From assembly GCF_008520305.1 (NCBI RefSeq), contig NZ_ML703294.1, positions 1-64,000 on the forward strand: 64,000 nt of DNA, in the 5' to 3' direction. Made by a program: the position numbers and the translations under genes. This document shows positions 27,032 through 36,028 of this stretch, one piece after another. The notes under the pieces were generated by a model that saw only the letters and a list, made by a program, of their open reading frames with translations, was not told the origin of the DNA and did not search any database. How positions within the stretch are numbered: position 1 is the first letter of the stretch; every line of letters starts with the position of its first letter. This stretch comes from Mesorhizobium sp. SARCC-RB16n. Its GTDB lineage: Bacteria; Pseudomonadota; Alphaproteobacteria; Rhizobiales; Rhizobiaceae.

Positions 27032-27679
27032 TCAAATGCCTTCGCCGGCAAGCTCTTCCGACAGGGTGGCGACCTGGTTCTGGGCGCTGCGCATCATGGG
27101 ATAGATGGCCAGCACCTTCTGCCAGGCCTCGAGCGCCGATTGCTTGTGGCCGGTTTCAGCCATGATCTGGGCCAGGCCCGAAAGCGCGCCGAAATGGCGT
27201 GGCTCAAGCTGCAGGGTGCGATCGATGTCGGCCATCGACTTGCCGTAGTTCTTCATCATGAAATGCACGGTGGCGCGGCGGTTCCAGCCTTCGGCGTAGT
27301 TTGGCTGCAAGGTCACCACCTGATCCAGGAAATCGAGCGCGACGTCGAACTTCTGGTCGTTCATCGCTTTTTGCGACCACTGCATCATCAGGTCGATCGA
27401 GGCGCTGCCGGACTGGAACCATTCGTTCCAGATGTTGCCGGCGATGCGCTCGGCGGCCTTTTCGTTGCGCTCGCGCTTCAGGTCGGAGAACAGCTTGTCG
27501 AGCCGGGCCTGTTTCGTCATCGGCGCCGCCGGAGTGTCCGGGGCCGAGGGCTGGGCATCCGGGGGCGCCGGCTGACCATCCGCGGCCGCCGCCGCGATCG
27601 GCCGATCACCGGCCTGCGTCGGCAGGGAGATAACGCCGGAAACAATGAAAGTCGTCAAAAATGCAAAAAGAATCCGCAT
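27032..27679 (-). CDS. Exported tetratricopeptide-repeat protein
   Basis: This 215-residue protein has a signal peptide (LFAFLTTFIVSGVISLPTQA) and a proline/alanine-rich linker. It is followed by about three TPR-like repeats between residues 95 and 205 (for example FDVALDFLDQVVTLQPNYAEG and HFGALSGLAQIMAETGHKQ). TPR proteins are protein-protein adaptors; in the periplasm they often serve envelope assembly. No enzymatic domain is visible. It is a single gene between the alpha/beta hydrolase and rpmJ. Confidence 0.8.
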   Translation of the reverse strand: MRILFAFLTTFIVSGVISLPTQAGDRPIAAAAADGQPAPPDAQPSAPDTPAAPMTKQARLDKLFSDLKRERNEKAAERIAGNIWNEWFQSGSASIDLMMQWSQKAMNDQKFDVALDFLDQVVTLQPNYAEGWNRRATVHFMMKNYGKSMADIDRTLQLEPRHFGALSGLAQIMAETGHKQSALEAWQKVLAIYPMMRSAQNQVATLSEELAGEGI

Positions 27680-27760
27680 CGCCTGAGTTTAATCCCGGGC
27701 GGCGGAACATCAAAGTGATTTTAGCGTGGGAAGGTCGGCTGGCCGACAAGCATCAATGGG

Positions 27761-27780
27761 CGGAGGCAAAAAAGCCTCCG
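27761..27780 (-). terminator. Hairpin downstream of rpmJ
   Basis: CGGAGGC and GCCTCCG form a perfect seven-base stem with a six-base homopolymer loop, eight bases past the rpmJ stop. It lacks a U-tail on the outside, so it may act as a 3'-end stabiliser rather than a classical terminator. Confidence 0.5.
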
Positions 27781-27788
27781 GCCGAAAC

Positions 27789-27914
27789 TCAACCCTGGCG
27801 CGCCTTGTAGCGCGGGGCGGTCTTGTTGATGATGTAGATGCGGCCCTTGCGGCGAACCAGCTGGTTGTCGCGGTGACGCGCCTTCAGCGCCTTGAGCGAA
27901 TTTTTGATCTTCAT
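27789..27914 (-). CDS. rpmJ: 50S ribosomal protein L36
   Basis: This 41-residue protein, [18 protein letters not shown] and onward to KARQG, matches the cysteine-free form of L36 found in Rhizobiales, a component of the large ribosomal subunit. It lacks the zinc-binding cysteines of the classical L36, so it is the C-minus type. It is too short for many gene finders. A longer upstream frame to 28001 is an artefact, because homology begins at the ATG at 27914. Two hairpins lie in its leader. Confidence 0.93.
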   Translation of the reverse strand: MKIKNSLKALKARHRDNQLVRRKGRIYIINKTAPRYKARQG

Positions 27915-27933
27915 GGTCTTGCCTGTCGGTGCG

Positions 27934-27981
27934 GACCCGGTTCCGGGTCGAAATTTTAAGGCGCGCCAGAAGACGCGCCTT
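27934..27981 (-). promoter_or_regulatory. Tandem hairpins in the rpmJ leader
   Basis: Two stems lie 20-67 bases upstream of the rpmJ start. GACCCGG/CCGGGTC (27934-27949, two-base loop) is nearest, and AAGGCGCG/CGCGCCTT (27958-27981, eight-base loop) is further out. Both could lie in the leader RNA, where they might control translation of L36. The outer one could instead be a terminator insulating the divergent gene. Confidence 0.4.
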
Positions 27982-28157
27982 TTGAACGGTGGGTGGCTCA
28001 TAAACGAGGAGCCTTGCCCATGTCAACCGTAAGTCAACCGCAAGCGTGCTTCGCGTCCAGATATCATCAAATATCCACCATGTCGGCCCCGCTAGCATTG
28101 CGCGACCTTGGGCGGGCTGGGATGATGCCGCGACAATCAAGTGATTTGGGGACCAAG

Positions 28158-28580
28158 ATGCGCCGAATTTTCCTGTCCGCCTGCCTCGCCGTCCTGGCGG
28201 CAAGCGCGGCTGCCCGCGCGCAGGAATGCGACCGCTCCGACGACAGCCAGCAAATGATGAACATCTGCGCCGGCGAGGACTACCAGGCGGCCGACGCCAG
28301 GCTCAATGCGGCCTATCAGGCGCTGATCGGCTCCGACGATGCCGATGGCAGGAAATTGCTACAGGCCGCGCAACGGGCCTGGATCGCCTTCCGCGACGCC
28401 GAGTGCTCGCATTCCACGGCCGCCAGCGCGGGCGGTTCCATCCATGCGATGGAGGTCTCGCAATGCCTGACCAGGCTGACCAATGATCGCATCAAGCAGC
28501 TCGCTGCCTCTGCCAATTGCGAGGAAGGCGATGCGAATTGCGCCAGTCCCGGCGCGGACGAGAGCGGCGAGGTGCAATAG
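28158..28580 (+). CDS. LprI-like (DUF1311) exported protein
   Basis: This 140-residue protein has a signal peptide (FLSACLAVLAASAAARA) and a domain with the LprI/DUF1311 pattern. That pattern includes an early cysteine pair (CDRSDDSQQMMNICAG), the repeated helix DARLNAAYQALI, and QRAWIAFRDAECSH with a further cysteine. Related proteins inhibit lysozyme, but most have unknown function. The ATG at 28158 is preceded by GGGGACCAAG. It is convergent with purK, ten bases apart. Confidence 0.82.
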   Translation: MRRIFLSACLAVLAASAAARAQECDRSDDSQQMMNICAGEDYQAADARLNAAYQALIGSDDADGRKLLQAAQRAWIAFRDAECSHSTAASAGGSIHAMEVSQCLTRLTNDRIKQLAASANCEEGDANCASPGADESGEVQ

Positions 28581-28590
28581 GCGTCTGCGA

Positions 28591-29667
28591 TCAGCCGCGG
28601 CGGCTGATGCGGGTGAAATGGCCCATCTTGCGGCCGGGCCGCGCCTCGGCCTTGCCGTAGAGATGCAGCATCAGGTCGGGCTCGGCGAGCAGGGCTGGAA
28701 CGCGCAGCACGTCGTCGCCGATCAGGTTCTCCATGACGCAATCGGAATGGCGGTCGGGGCTGCCCAGCGGCAGGCCTGCAATGGCGCGGATATGTTGCTC
28801 GAACTGCGAAACGATGCAGGCGGCTTCGGTCCAATGGCCTGAATTATGGACGCGGGGCGCGATCTCGTTGGCTAGCAGCGAACCATCGGCCAGTACGAAG
28901 AACTCCACACCGATGACACCGACATAGTCTAGCGCGGACAATATCTTCGATGCCGCCACTCGTGCCGCTACCGCCGTTTCGGGTTTGATGCCGGCTGGCA
29001 AGGTAGATGTGTGCAGAATACCGTCGCGGTGCACATTTTCGGCCGGATCATAGGCGGCGACCGCCCCATCGATCCCGCGCGCGGCAATGACGGAAATCTC
29101 GCGCTCGAACGGCACGAAACTTTCCAGGATCAGCGGCACATTGCCCATCGCCTCGCAGGTGCCGGCGAAACCGCCGGCTTCCATGTTGCGGAAGACGCGC
29201 TGGCCCTTGCCGTCATAGCCCATGCGTCGCGTCTTCAGGATGCCGCTGCCGCCGAATGCCTTCAGCGCCGCCGCCAGCTCGTTGTCTGCGTCGACCGGAC
29301 GGAAATCGGCGGTGGCGATGCCGATGCCGTTGAGGAATGTCTTTTCGCTCACCCGGTCCTGCGCCACGTCAAGCGCGCGCGGCGGCGGATAGACCGGTAC
29401 CGTGGCGGCAAGCGCGGTTGCAGCGGCCACCGGCACGTTCTCGAACTCGTAGGTGATGGCGGCGCTCGCGGCCGCCAGTTCGGCAAGGGCGGCCGGGTCG
29501 TCATAGGCGGCCGTGATCTGCCGGTTGGCGACCTGGGCGGCCGGGCAATCCGGCTGAGGCTCCAGCACGGCTGTGCGGTAACCGAGGCGGGCGGCTGCCA
29601 TCGCCAGCATGCGGCCAAGCTGGCCGCCGCCAATGATGCCGATAGTCGATCCGGCGGGCAGGCTCAC
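28591..29667 (-). CDS. purK: 5-(carboxyamino)imidazole ribonucleotide synthase PurK
   Basis: This 358-residue ATP-grasp enzyme of purine synthesis converts AIR, ATP and bicarbonate to N5-CAIR. It starts with the nucleotide-binding [17 protein letters not shown]. It contains the ATP-grasp features [14 protein letters not shown] and [23 protein letters not shown]. The start codon is GTG and overlaps the purE stop by four bases (GTGA), so the two genes are translationally coupled, with PurE using the PurK product. Confidence 0.96.
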   Translation of the reverse strand: MSLPAGSTIGIIGGGQLGRMLAMAAARLGYRTAVLEPQPDCPAAQVANRQITAAYDDPAALAELAAASAAITYEFENVPVAAATALAATVPVYPPPRALDVAQDRVSEKTFLNGIGIATADFRPVDADNELAAALKAFGGSGILKTRRMGYDGKGQRVFRNMEAGGFAGTCEAMGNVPLILESFVPFEREISVIAARGIDGAVAAYDPAENVHRDGILHTSTLPAGIKPETAVAARVAASKILSALDYVGVIGVEFFVLADGSLLANEIAPRVHNSGHWTEAACIVSQFEQHIRAIAGLPLGSPDRHSDCVMENLIGDDVLRVPALLAEPDLMLHLYGKAEARPGRKMGHFTRISRRG

Positions 29668-30161
29668 GGTGTGTCCGTCGGTTCGGCGGCGACCTTGGCG
29701 GTCTGCGAGGCGCGCCAGGCATCGAGCCGCTGGGCAAGCTTGTCGTCGTTCAGCGCCAATACGGCGGCGGCCAGAAGAGCTGCATTGGCAGCACCTGCCT
29801 TGCCGATGGCCAGTGTCCCGACCGGAATGCCGGCCGGCATCTGGACGATCGACAGCAGCGAATCCTGTCCCGACAGCGCCTTCGATTCCACCGGCACCCC
29901 AAACACTGGCAATGGCGTCATTGCCGCCGTCATGCCGGGCAGATGCGCTGCGCCACCGGCGCCGGCGATGATCACCTTGTAACCGGCTGCCTTCGCGCCC
30001 TTGGCGAATTCATAGAGCCGGTCGGGCGTGCGATGTGCGGAGATGATCAGCCGTTTATGGGGGACACCCAGCGCCTCCAGCGTCTCCGCTGCCTGGCGCA
30101 TCGTCGCCCAGTCGGATTGGCTGCCCATGATGATGGCGACGTCGGCGCGTTGATCGTTCAA
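29664..30161 (-). CDS. purE: 5-(carboxyamino)imidazole ribonucleotide mutase PurE
   Basis: This 165-residue class I PurE converts N5-CAIR to CAIR. Active-site motifs are MGSQSDW at the start, [13 protein letters not shown] and [11 protein letters not shown] longer frame runs to 30431 but has no homology there. The protein most plausibly starts with TTG at 30161 ([17 protein letters not shown]), which has GGGAG seven bases upstream; the only ATG in this area is inside the first strand. It is followed by purK with a four-base overlap. Confidence 0.92.
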   Translation of the reverse strand: MNDQRADVAIIMGSQSDWATMRQAAETLEALGVPHKRLIISAHRTPDRLYEFAKGAKAAGYKVIIAGAGGAAHLPGMTAAMTPLPVFGVPVESKALSGQDSLLSIVQMPAGIPVGTLAIGKAGAANAALLAAAVLALNDDKLAQRLDAWRASQTAKVAAEPTDTP

Positions 30162-30258
30162 GCTTCTGCTCCCGGCGACAAAGGCGCGCCTTAGCGGAAT
30201 TCGCGCGGGGCCGCAAGGATATGCGGCCACTGGCGAGATGCCGACGGCCGCATCCGGC

Positions 30259-31164
30259 TCATACCGCCGCCTTGCGGAAGCGGGCGACGAAGTCGTCGAG
30301 TTCGGGGCGCTCCATGTCGGAGATCGCCCAATAGGAGAAGGCGCCGTCGCTCCAGTGCACCATCGAGAAGCCGCTCGAGGAAAGATCGTCCGGCTGGGCG
30401 GTCTTGCCGCCCTGCTGCGGTTCGGCGACAAGCGTGATCAGGTGCTCGCGGTGACGGTAGACCAGTGCCGGAACTGGCCGGCCTGCGATTACCTCGACCC
30501 GGCCGCCGATCAGGGCAAAGCCGTCCTGGGCAAGGTCGGGCGCAGGCGGCGAGACGCCGATCCTGGCGTCGAGCCACGGCTTGACCGTATGGCGGTCGGA
30601 GGACCCGATGTCGATCGGGCTTGCGGCGAGCAGGCTGCGGCGATGGCCGCTGGCGACAGCGGCGGCAAAGCCGTCTTCCGCGCCGCTGAACATCACCCAC
30701 TGCGTCGCGCCGCTGGCCAATACCGCGCTGATCATGATCGACGCGGCCATGGCGCGCCAGTCGAACGAGCCGAAGCGGCGTGCCCTTGGCAGTGTGCCTG
30801 TTTGCGAAGGACGCGTCCCTGCTTGCCGTCTCTGGCCTGCGCCTGCAATCAATCCCGGCAGCGTTGACGGCATGCCGCGCCGTGGCTGCGCCGCCTCTGC
30901 TTGGTCCTGCCGTTCGGTATCCGCCATGCCGATCGCCGCGATGCGGGCCCGAAAGGCGTCGCTGACATCGGGGCGTGGCAAGCGGCCGACCGCGCCTCGC
31001 AAGGCAACGATACGGGCATGTTCGGCGGCAAGCTGGGGATCGGCGGCGATGCGACGCTCCACGGCAAGGGCGGCCGCCGCATCAAGCTCGCCATCAACTA
31101 GGGCGTGGATCATCAGTCCCATACCTTCGGGATCGTTGGGCAGTCCATCGTCATGGCCGGTCAT
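30259..31164 (-). CDS. Membrane anti-sigma factor
   Basis: This 301-residue protein is encoded directly after an ECF sigma factor, with a four-base overlap, which marks it as its anti-sigma factor. The N-terminal cytoplasmic part ([20 protein letters not shown]) resembles the anti-sigma domain of this class but lacks the His-x3-Cys-x2-Cys zinc motif. One membrane helix lies at about residues 141-162 ([19 protein letters not shown]), so the last ~140 residues face the periplasm and may sense an envelope signal. A similar arrangement is common in rhizobia. Confidence 0.85.
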   Translation of the reverse strand: MTGHDDGLPNDPEGMGLMIHALVDGELDAAAALAVERRIAADPQLAAEHARIVALRGAVGRLPRPDVSDAFRARIAAIGMADTERQDQAEAAQPRRGMPSTLPGLIAGAGQRRQAGTRPSQTGTLPRARRFGSFDWRAMAASIMISAVLASGATQWVMFSGAEDGFAAAVASGHRRSLLAASPIDIGSSDRHTVKPWLDARIGVSPPAPDLAQDGFALIGGRVEVIAGRPVPALVYRHREHLITLVAEPQQGGKTAQPDDLSSSGFSMVHWSDGAFSYWAISDMERPELDDFVARFRKAAV

Positions 31165-31832
31165 GGCGCTCTCCCCAGTTCAGACGCCAGCAGGTTACGG
31201 GCACGGGCCAGCCTGGACATCACCGTGCCCATCGGCACGTCGAGCGTGGCGGCTATCTCGCGATAGCTGAGGCCGTTGATGTCGCGCAGCACCAGCGTTT
31301 CGCGAAACGGCTGCGGCAGGGCTGATATTGCGGCCTCCAATGCCGCCGTATCGGCCCTGGCGATCAGGCTCGTTTCCGGGCCGTCCTCGTCGCGCAGGCT
31401 GGTGCCATGGGCCGCAGCCATGTCGTCGAGATCGCCGAGATCGCCGACGGCCATCATGGCGCGCGGCCGGTTGCGCGCCATCCAGGTGTAGGAGGTATTG
31501 CGCACGATGGTCAGCAGCCAGGCACGGGCGTTGCCGCCGGCATAGCCTGATATCCCGGCATGCGCCTTGATACAGGCGTCCTGCACGACATCCTCGGCGT
31601 CGGTGGCATTGCCGGTCAGCCAGCGGGCAAGCGCCAGCGCATCGCCGAGATGCGGCAGCACCACCTGGTTGAAGCGCTCTGCCAGGGCGCTCTCGCTCAA
31701 AGCAGCACCATGATCCCCTCCGGAGCGGACAGGCCGTGCCGCCTCAACATGCGACAGCGATTTTGCCGTGCTTGCAGGAGCAAAGCTCCCGGAAACGGGC
31801 GAAGTCGCCTGCCTTGCTGAAAGTGAATTCAT
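31161..31832 (-). CDS. ECF-family RNA polymerase sigma factor
   Basis: This 223-residue sigma factor has region 2 (ARWLTGNATDAEDVVQDACI and WLLTIVRNTSYTWM, about residues 65-130) and region 4 (LPQPFRETLVLRDINGLSYR and on, about 160-210). It has the usual ECF layout without regions 1 and 3. The ATG at 31832 is used, but the first ~50 residues look non-conserved. A TTG at 31700, with GGAGGGG some 14 bases before it, would start the protein at the conserved part. Overlap with the anti-sigma gene (ATGA) couples them. Confidence 0.88.
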   Translation of the reverse strand: MNSLSARQATSPVSGSFAPASTAKSLSHVEAARPVRSGGDHGAALSESALAERFNQVVLPHLGDALALARWLTGNATDAEDVVQDACIKAHAGISGYAGGNARAWLLTIVRNTSYTWMARNRPRAMMAVGDLGDLDDMAAAHGTSLRDEDGPETSLIARADTAALEAAISALPQPFRETLVLRDINGLSYREIAATLDVPMGTVMSRLARARNLLASELGRAP

Positions 31833-32107
31833 CCGCGTCACCAGTGTCAAGCGCCATGAAAAGGAAGCGCGCCACGGAGGAGGAACTGATGACGATCATG
31901 CTCGCCAGCGCAGGAAGGCGGCGGCTGCCGCCGCGGCCGTGTTCGCTGTGCTCGCGATGATGGGGCATGCCGATCTCCTCAACGCCAGCTCTGGCGTATG
32001 CCGAGGAGACTTGTTGAGGGGACGATTTATTCCCGCGTGGGCAAATCCGGCTGTTCACGGTCGCGTGATCAGCCGGTGCTTTTCGGCACTGTTGGTCGGT
32101 TTGACGA

Positions 32108-33313
32108 TCAATCCGGCCAGCGCAAGACGCCCGAGGAATCCTTGCGGGCGACCTTCATCGCATCGGCCGGGCGATCCTTCGCGGTCAGCACGGCGCGCAG
32201 CCGTTCGGCGACGATCTCCGCCTCGCCGGGGTGAAGGTTACAGGGGTCGAGGAAGAAATGGCCGCGCTCGACCTCGTGGTTGCGCACGATGATCGGCGGC
32301 GAGCCGGCCGCCAGCGCCGAGGTGAGTCCGGCCGCGGTGAAGCGGCTCTCCGGCGAGACGAATATCTGCAGCCGGTCGAGCGGATTGGCTGTCGGGTCTG
32401 GAATAATTTTCGCTGAGATGCCCGGCAGTCCCTGCAAAGCGCCCTTCCACAGGTTGAGTGCCGCCTCCTCGCGCCGTCGGATGCCGGCATGGTCGCGCTT
32501 CTCCCAAGCTTCGAGCGCCGCCATGGTGCCGGCGATGCTTTCCTTGCCGACCTTCATGGCACGCGCGACGCCGCGGTTCTGCAGATAGGCTGATCGCACC
32601 AGGTCCTTGCGGCCGGTGACGATGCCGCTGGTCGGCCCGCTCAGGAATTTGTGGCCGCTGTAGATGACGACATCGGCACCGCGCGCCAGGAAGCCGCGCA
32701 GATCATATTCGGACGCGGCATCGACGATGACAGGCACGCCCTTGGCATGGCAGATCTCGCAGAATTCCTCCAGCGACAGCATGCCGTACTGCACGGTGTG
32801 GTGGGCGACGACATAGAGGCCGGCTGCCGTGCGCTCGTTGATCGCTTCGCGCACATGATAGTCCTGCGTGACGCTGACCGTGCCGGCGGATACCACCTTG
32901 GCGCCGGCGACGCGCACCGACTGGTCGATCGGCGCGCCGTAATTGACGATGTGGCCAAGCTGGATGACGACCTCCGACTTGAGGTCGCCGGTGTCGTCCG
33001 GCAGGCGTTCGATGGCGAGCAGGCTGGTTCCGGTCATCGCGCCGGCGATCGCCATGGTGATGCCGCTGGCGCAGCAGGCGGTGATGAAGCCGGCCTCGCC
33101 GCCGGTGAGGCGCGCGACGACCGTGCTCGCGGCACGCTGCAGGTCGTCCATCTCCACCCATTGCGAGGCCATTTCGGCCATCGCGCTGATGGCTTCCGGG
33201 ACGATGATCGAGGCGCCGAGCGCGGTCATGGTGCCGGAGACGTTGATGATCGGCCTCAAGCCCAGCCGTTCGCGGATTGTGGTGTTGGAGCCGGTGTCGG
33301 AGTAGGTTTTCAT
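32108..33313 (-). CDS. SelA-like PLP-dependent enzyme (aminotransferase class V fold / DgaE-like)
   Basis: This 401-residue protein belongs to the SelA-like group of PLP enzymes, which includes D-glucosaminate-6-phosphate ammonia-lyase (DgaE) as well as selenocysteine synthase. The PLP lysine is expected in [15 protein letters not shown], and [15 protein letters not shown] supplies the ring-binding aspartate. Lack of selenoprotein genes nearby and the operon partners (amino-acid ABC transporter and RidA) favour an amino acid or amino sugar acid lyase. It is the last gene of the operon, 25 bases after ridA. The substrate is not known. Confidence 0.83.
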   Translation of the reverse strand: MKTYSDTGSNTTIRERLGLRPIINVSGTMTALGASIIVPEAISAMAEMASQWVEMDDLQRAASTVVARLTGGEAGFITACCASGITMAIAGAMTGTSLLAIERLPDDTGDLKSEVVIQLGHIVNYGAPIDQSVRVAGAKVVSAGTVSVTQDYHVREAINERTAAGLYVVAHHTVQYGMLSLEEFCEICHAKGVPVIVDAASEYDLRGFLARGADVVIYSGHKFLSGPTSGIVTGRKDLVRSAYLQNRGVARAMKVGKESIAGTMAALEAWEKRDHAGIRRREEAALNLWKGALQGLPGISAKIIPDPTANPLDRLQIFVSPESRFTAAGLTSALAAGSPPIIVRNHEVERGHFFLDPCNLHPGEAEIVAERLRAVLTAKDRPADAMKVARKDSSGVLRWPD

Positions 33314-33338
33314 GTGAGCAAATCCCGTGGGTGGCAGG

Positions 33339-33800
33339 TCAGGCGGCAATCTCGACGACCGCTTCGATTTCGACGGTGATGTTTCCAGGCAGCGAGCCGA
33401 CGCCGATCGCTGAACGGGCATGGCCGCCGATCTTGTCGAAGACATCGGCAAACAGGTCCGAACAGCCATTGACCACCTTCGGGTGATCGCTGAAGGTCGG
33501 CGTCGCATTGACAAAGCCGAGCAGCTTGACGACACGCACGATGCGGCCGAGATCGCCGGCGGCGGCATGCATGACGGCAAGCAGGTTGAGCCCGGTCAGG
33601 CGGGCATGCTGATAAGCCTGCTCGACCGTCACATCCTCCCCCACCTTGCCGGTGCAGAACGTGCCGTCGGCGCGCAGCGGCCCCTGGCCGGAGAGGAAGA
33701 TCAGCCGGCCGCTTTCGGCGTGGGTGACGAAGTTGGCGATGGGTGTCGGCGGCTCGGGCAGCGTCAGGCCGAGTTCGGCGAGCCTGGTATAAGGCGTCAT
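33339..33800 (-). CDS. RidA family enamine/imine deaminase
   Basis: This 153-residue protein of the YjgF/YER057c/UK114 family hydrolyses reactive 2-aminoacrylate-type enamines and imines formed by PLP-dependent dehydratases. Family motifs include [27 protein letters not shown] near the C-terminus, and [14 protein letters not shown]. The arginine usually found in the active-site CxR motif is not obvious, as in longer non-canonical RidA groups. Its place between an amino-acid ABC transporter and a PLP enzyme fits removal of such an intermediate. Confidence 0.88.
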   Translation of the reverse strand: MTPYTRLAELGLTLPEPPTPIANFVTHAESGRLIFLSGQGPLRADGTFCTGKVGEDVTVEQAYQHARLTGLNLLAVMHAAAGDLGRIVRVVKLLGFVNATPTFSDHPKVVNGCSDLFADVFDKIGGHARSAIGVGSLPGNITVEIEAVVEIAA

Positions 33801-33838
33801 GGATGAAGGCTCCTTGGGGCGGCGTCGGCCGTCCGATG

Positions 33839-34633
33839 TCAGAAGTGCGAGGCGCGGAAGCGCGCCAGGAAAGTGCGGAGGCGCTCGTTGGTGGTCTCCG
33901 CCGCGAGGATCTCCTTCGGCGGCCCGACGGCGCTGACGCCGCCATCGGCCATGAAGACGATGCGGCTCGAAGCGTCGCGGGCGAAGGCCATTTCGTGTGT
34001 CACCATCAGCATCGTCATGCCGTCTTCGGCGAGGCTGCGCACCACGGCCAGCACCTCGCCGACCAGTTCGGGGTCGAGTGCGGAGGTGATCTCGTCGAGC
34101 AGCAGGATCTTTGGCTCCATCGCCACGGCGCGCGCGATGCCGACACGTTGCTGCTGACCGCCGGAGAGCTCCGCCGGCAGGCTGTCGGCCTTGTGGGCGA
34201 GGCCGACCCGGCCGAGCCAGTGTTCCGCGACGGTGCGTGCCTCCGCCTGGCTCTTTCCCCGCACCTTGGTCAAGCCCAGCATGATGTTGCCGGCCGCCGT
34301 CAGGTGCGGAAACAGGTTGTAGCTCTGGAACACCATGCCGGTTTCGGCGCGCATGGCGGCAAGGTCGCGTTCACTGCGGCGCTGGCGTGTTCCGGCCTCG
34401 CGATAGCCGACCTCCCTGCCGTCGATGCGGATCGAGCCGCTGTCGTAGCTTTCGAGGAAGTTGACGCAGCGCAGCAGCGTGGTCTTGCCGCTGCCGGAGG
34501 GGCCGATGACCGTCACCACCTCGCCGCGCTTTACCTGAAGGCTGACGGAACGCAGCACCTCGACGGCGCCGAAGGCCTTGGAGACGTCGCGCACGTCGAG
34601 CAGGGCGGGATGGGCATTTGAGGCGTCGGACAT
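33839..34633 (-). CDS. Polar amino acid ABC transporter ATP-binding protein
   Basis: This 264-residue ATPase is of the polar amino acid uptake group (GlnQ/HisP-like). Walker A is GPSGSGKTTLLRCVN near residue 46, the signature LSGGQQQRVGIARAVAMEP lies near 150, Walker B is ILLLDEITSALDPE, and an H-loop follows in VTHEMAFAR. The preferred start at 34633 follows the upstream permease stop by four bases; 34657 is an alternative overlapping it. It powers the permease pair encoded just upstream. Confidence 0.94.
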   Translation of the reverse strand: MSDASNAHPALLDVRDVSKAFGAVEVLRSVSLQVKRGEVVTVIGPSGSGKTTLLRCVNFLESYDSGSIRIDGREVGYREAGTRQRRSERDLAAMRAETGMVFQSYNLFPHLTAAGNIMLGLTKVRGKSQAEARTVAEHWLGRVGLAHKADSLPAELSGGQQQRVGIARAVAMEPKILLLDEITSALDPELVGEVLAVVRSLAEDGMTMLMVTHEMAFARDASSRIVFMADGGVSAVGPPKEILAAETTNERLRTFLARFRASHF

Positions 34634-34637
34634 GGTG

Positions 34638-35288
34638 CTATTCCCGGATGAAGGCAAAGCGCCGCTCGAGCCGCCGGCTGGCGAGCGATAGCGCGTAGTT
34701 GACCGCGAAGTAGATGAGCGCGCCTAGTATATAGAGGGGCATCGCCTCATAGGTGCGGCCGATGACCTGGTTGATGGCCTGCATCAAATCGGTGATGCCA
34801 AGCAGCGACACCAGCGCGCTGCCCTTGACCGCGTCGGTGACGCCATTGATCCAGGGCGGCAGGAAGCGCCTGAAGGCCTGCGGAAAGATGACGTAGGTAA
34901 GCCGTTGGCGAAAGGTCAGCCCGATCGCCATCGCGGCTTCGGACTGTCCCTTCGGGATCGAGCCGACCGCGCCCCTGAGATACTCGATGACCTGCGCCGT
35001 CTTGAAGAGGGTCAGCGCGGACACCGCGGCCCAGAACGACGGCAGATGCAGCCCGATCGCCGGCAGGCCGTAATAGACGAAGAACATCAGCACCAGGATC
35101 GGAATGCCGCGAATAGTGTCCGAGAAGATGCGCACCGCCCAGCGCAGCGGCATTGGTCCATAGACCAGGCCGACGCCCAGCAGGACGCCGGCGATGAGCG
35201 ACAGCACCACGACCAGCAACGATACCCACAAGGTCACGGCGAAGCCTTGGGCGAGGAACGGCAGCGCGTAGAGGATCTGGCCAAGCAT
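34638..35288 (-). CDS. Polar amino acid ABC transporter permease 2
   Basis: This 216-residue inner-membrane permease has about five helices and the HisM/GlnP-type EAA motif (GQSEAAMAIGLTFRQRLTYV), which contacts the ATPase. The ATG at 35288 begins two bases before the stop of the neighbouring permease gene would end on this strand (gap one base), indicating tight co-translation. With the other permease it probably forms a heterodimeric channel. Confidence 0.93.
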   Translation of the reverse strand: MLGQILYALPFLAQGFAVTLWVSLLVVVLSLIAGVLLGVGLVYGPMPLRWAVRIFSDTIRGIPILVLMFFVYYGLPAIGLHLPSFWAAVSALTLFKTAQVIEYLRGAVGSIPKGQSEAAMAIGLTFRQRLTYVIFPQAFRRFLPPWINGVTDAVKGSALVSLLGITDLMQAINQVIGRTYEAMPLYILGALIYFAVNYALSLASRRLERRFAFIRE

Positions 35289-35289
35289 G

Positions 35290-35955
35290 TCAGCGCGCTG
35301 CCCTGGACCGACGCTCGACGAGCCGCAGCCCAAAAAGCATGATGTAGCCCGTCACCAGATACATCGCGGTGGTGACCAGGTAGACCTCGACGATGCGGAA
35401 GGTGTTGAAGTTGATCCACTGGGCGCCGAAGGTGAGTTCGGGCACCGAGATGACGGAGGCGATCGAGGTGTCCTTGAACAGCGAGATGAAGGTGTTGGAG
35501 AGCGCCGGCAGCGTGATGCGTAGCATGGCCGGCAGGCGCACGTGGAGCAGTCTTTGCCAGGGCGTGAGGCCGATCGCCTTGCCGGCGTCGAGCTGGCCGC
35601 GCGGGACAGCCTCGAGGCCGGAGCGAAACACTTCGACCAGATAGGCGCCGCTATAGACCGACAAGGTCAGCACAAACGAGGTCGGTGCGCTGTAGGCCAG
35701 GTCGACCACGGTCGGCAGGCCGTAGAAGACGAGATAGACCAGCAGAATCAGTGGCACGTTGCGGATGAATTCGACATAGCCGGCGATCACCGCCCGCACC
35801 ACGCGTCCTGCCGAGACGTACCAGACCGCGAGCACCAGACCGATGACGACGCCGATCGTGATCGAGATCACGGCAAGCTCGAGGCTGAGCAGCAGGCCGC
35901 CCCAGAGCTTGTCGAAATGGCGCCAGATCAGGTTGAAATTGAGGGCATAGCCCAT
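35290..35955 (-). CDS. Polar amino acid ABC transporter permease 1
   Basis: This 221-residue inner-membrane permease of the HisQ/GlnP group has the EAA loop GQLDAGKAIGLTPWQRLLHV and about five membrane segments. It is the first of the two permeases, following the binding-protein gene after 73 bases, in which a strong hairpin lies. Ligand specificity cannot be read from the permease. Confidence 0.93.
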   Translation of the reverse strand: MGYALNFNLIWRHFDKLWGGLLLSLELAVISITIGVVIGLVLAVWYVSAGRVVRAVIAGYVEFIRNVPLILLVYLVFYGLPTVVDLAYSAPTSFVLTLSVYSGAYLVEVFRSGLEAVPRGQLDAGKAIGLTPWQRLLHVRLPAMLRITLPALSNTFISLFKDTSIASVISVPELTFGAQWINFNTFRIVEVYLVTTAMYLVTGYIMLFGLRLVERRSRAAR

Positions 35956-35988
35956 GCGTCCGCCTCGGTGTGAAGGGCGTCGAGTCGG

Positions 35989-36021
35989 TTACGGAAGGGC
36001 TGGAATGCCGCCCTTCCGTAA
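35989..36021 (-). other. Strong intercistronic hairpin between binding-protein and permease genes
   Basis: TTACGGAAGGGC and GCCCTTCCGTAA form a perfect 12-base stem with a nine-base loop in the gap between the substrate-binding-protein gene and the first permease gene. No U-tail follows on the minus strand. Such hairpins commonly protect the upstream message from 3' exonucleases and lower downstream expression, giving more binding protein than permease. Confidence 0.7.
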
Positions 36022-36028
36022 TCCGGGA

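Noticed and set aside
32108-33313. Selenocysteine synthase SelA
   Set aside because: The fold is SelA-like, but no selB/selC-type genes are near and the operon is for amino acid uptake and deamination; a lyase role fits better.
34638-35955. A gene fusion of the two permeases
   Set aside because: The two frames are separate, with a one-base gap, and each has its own start; tight spacing only.
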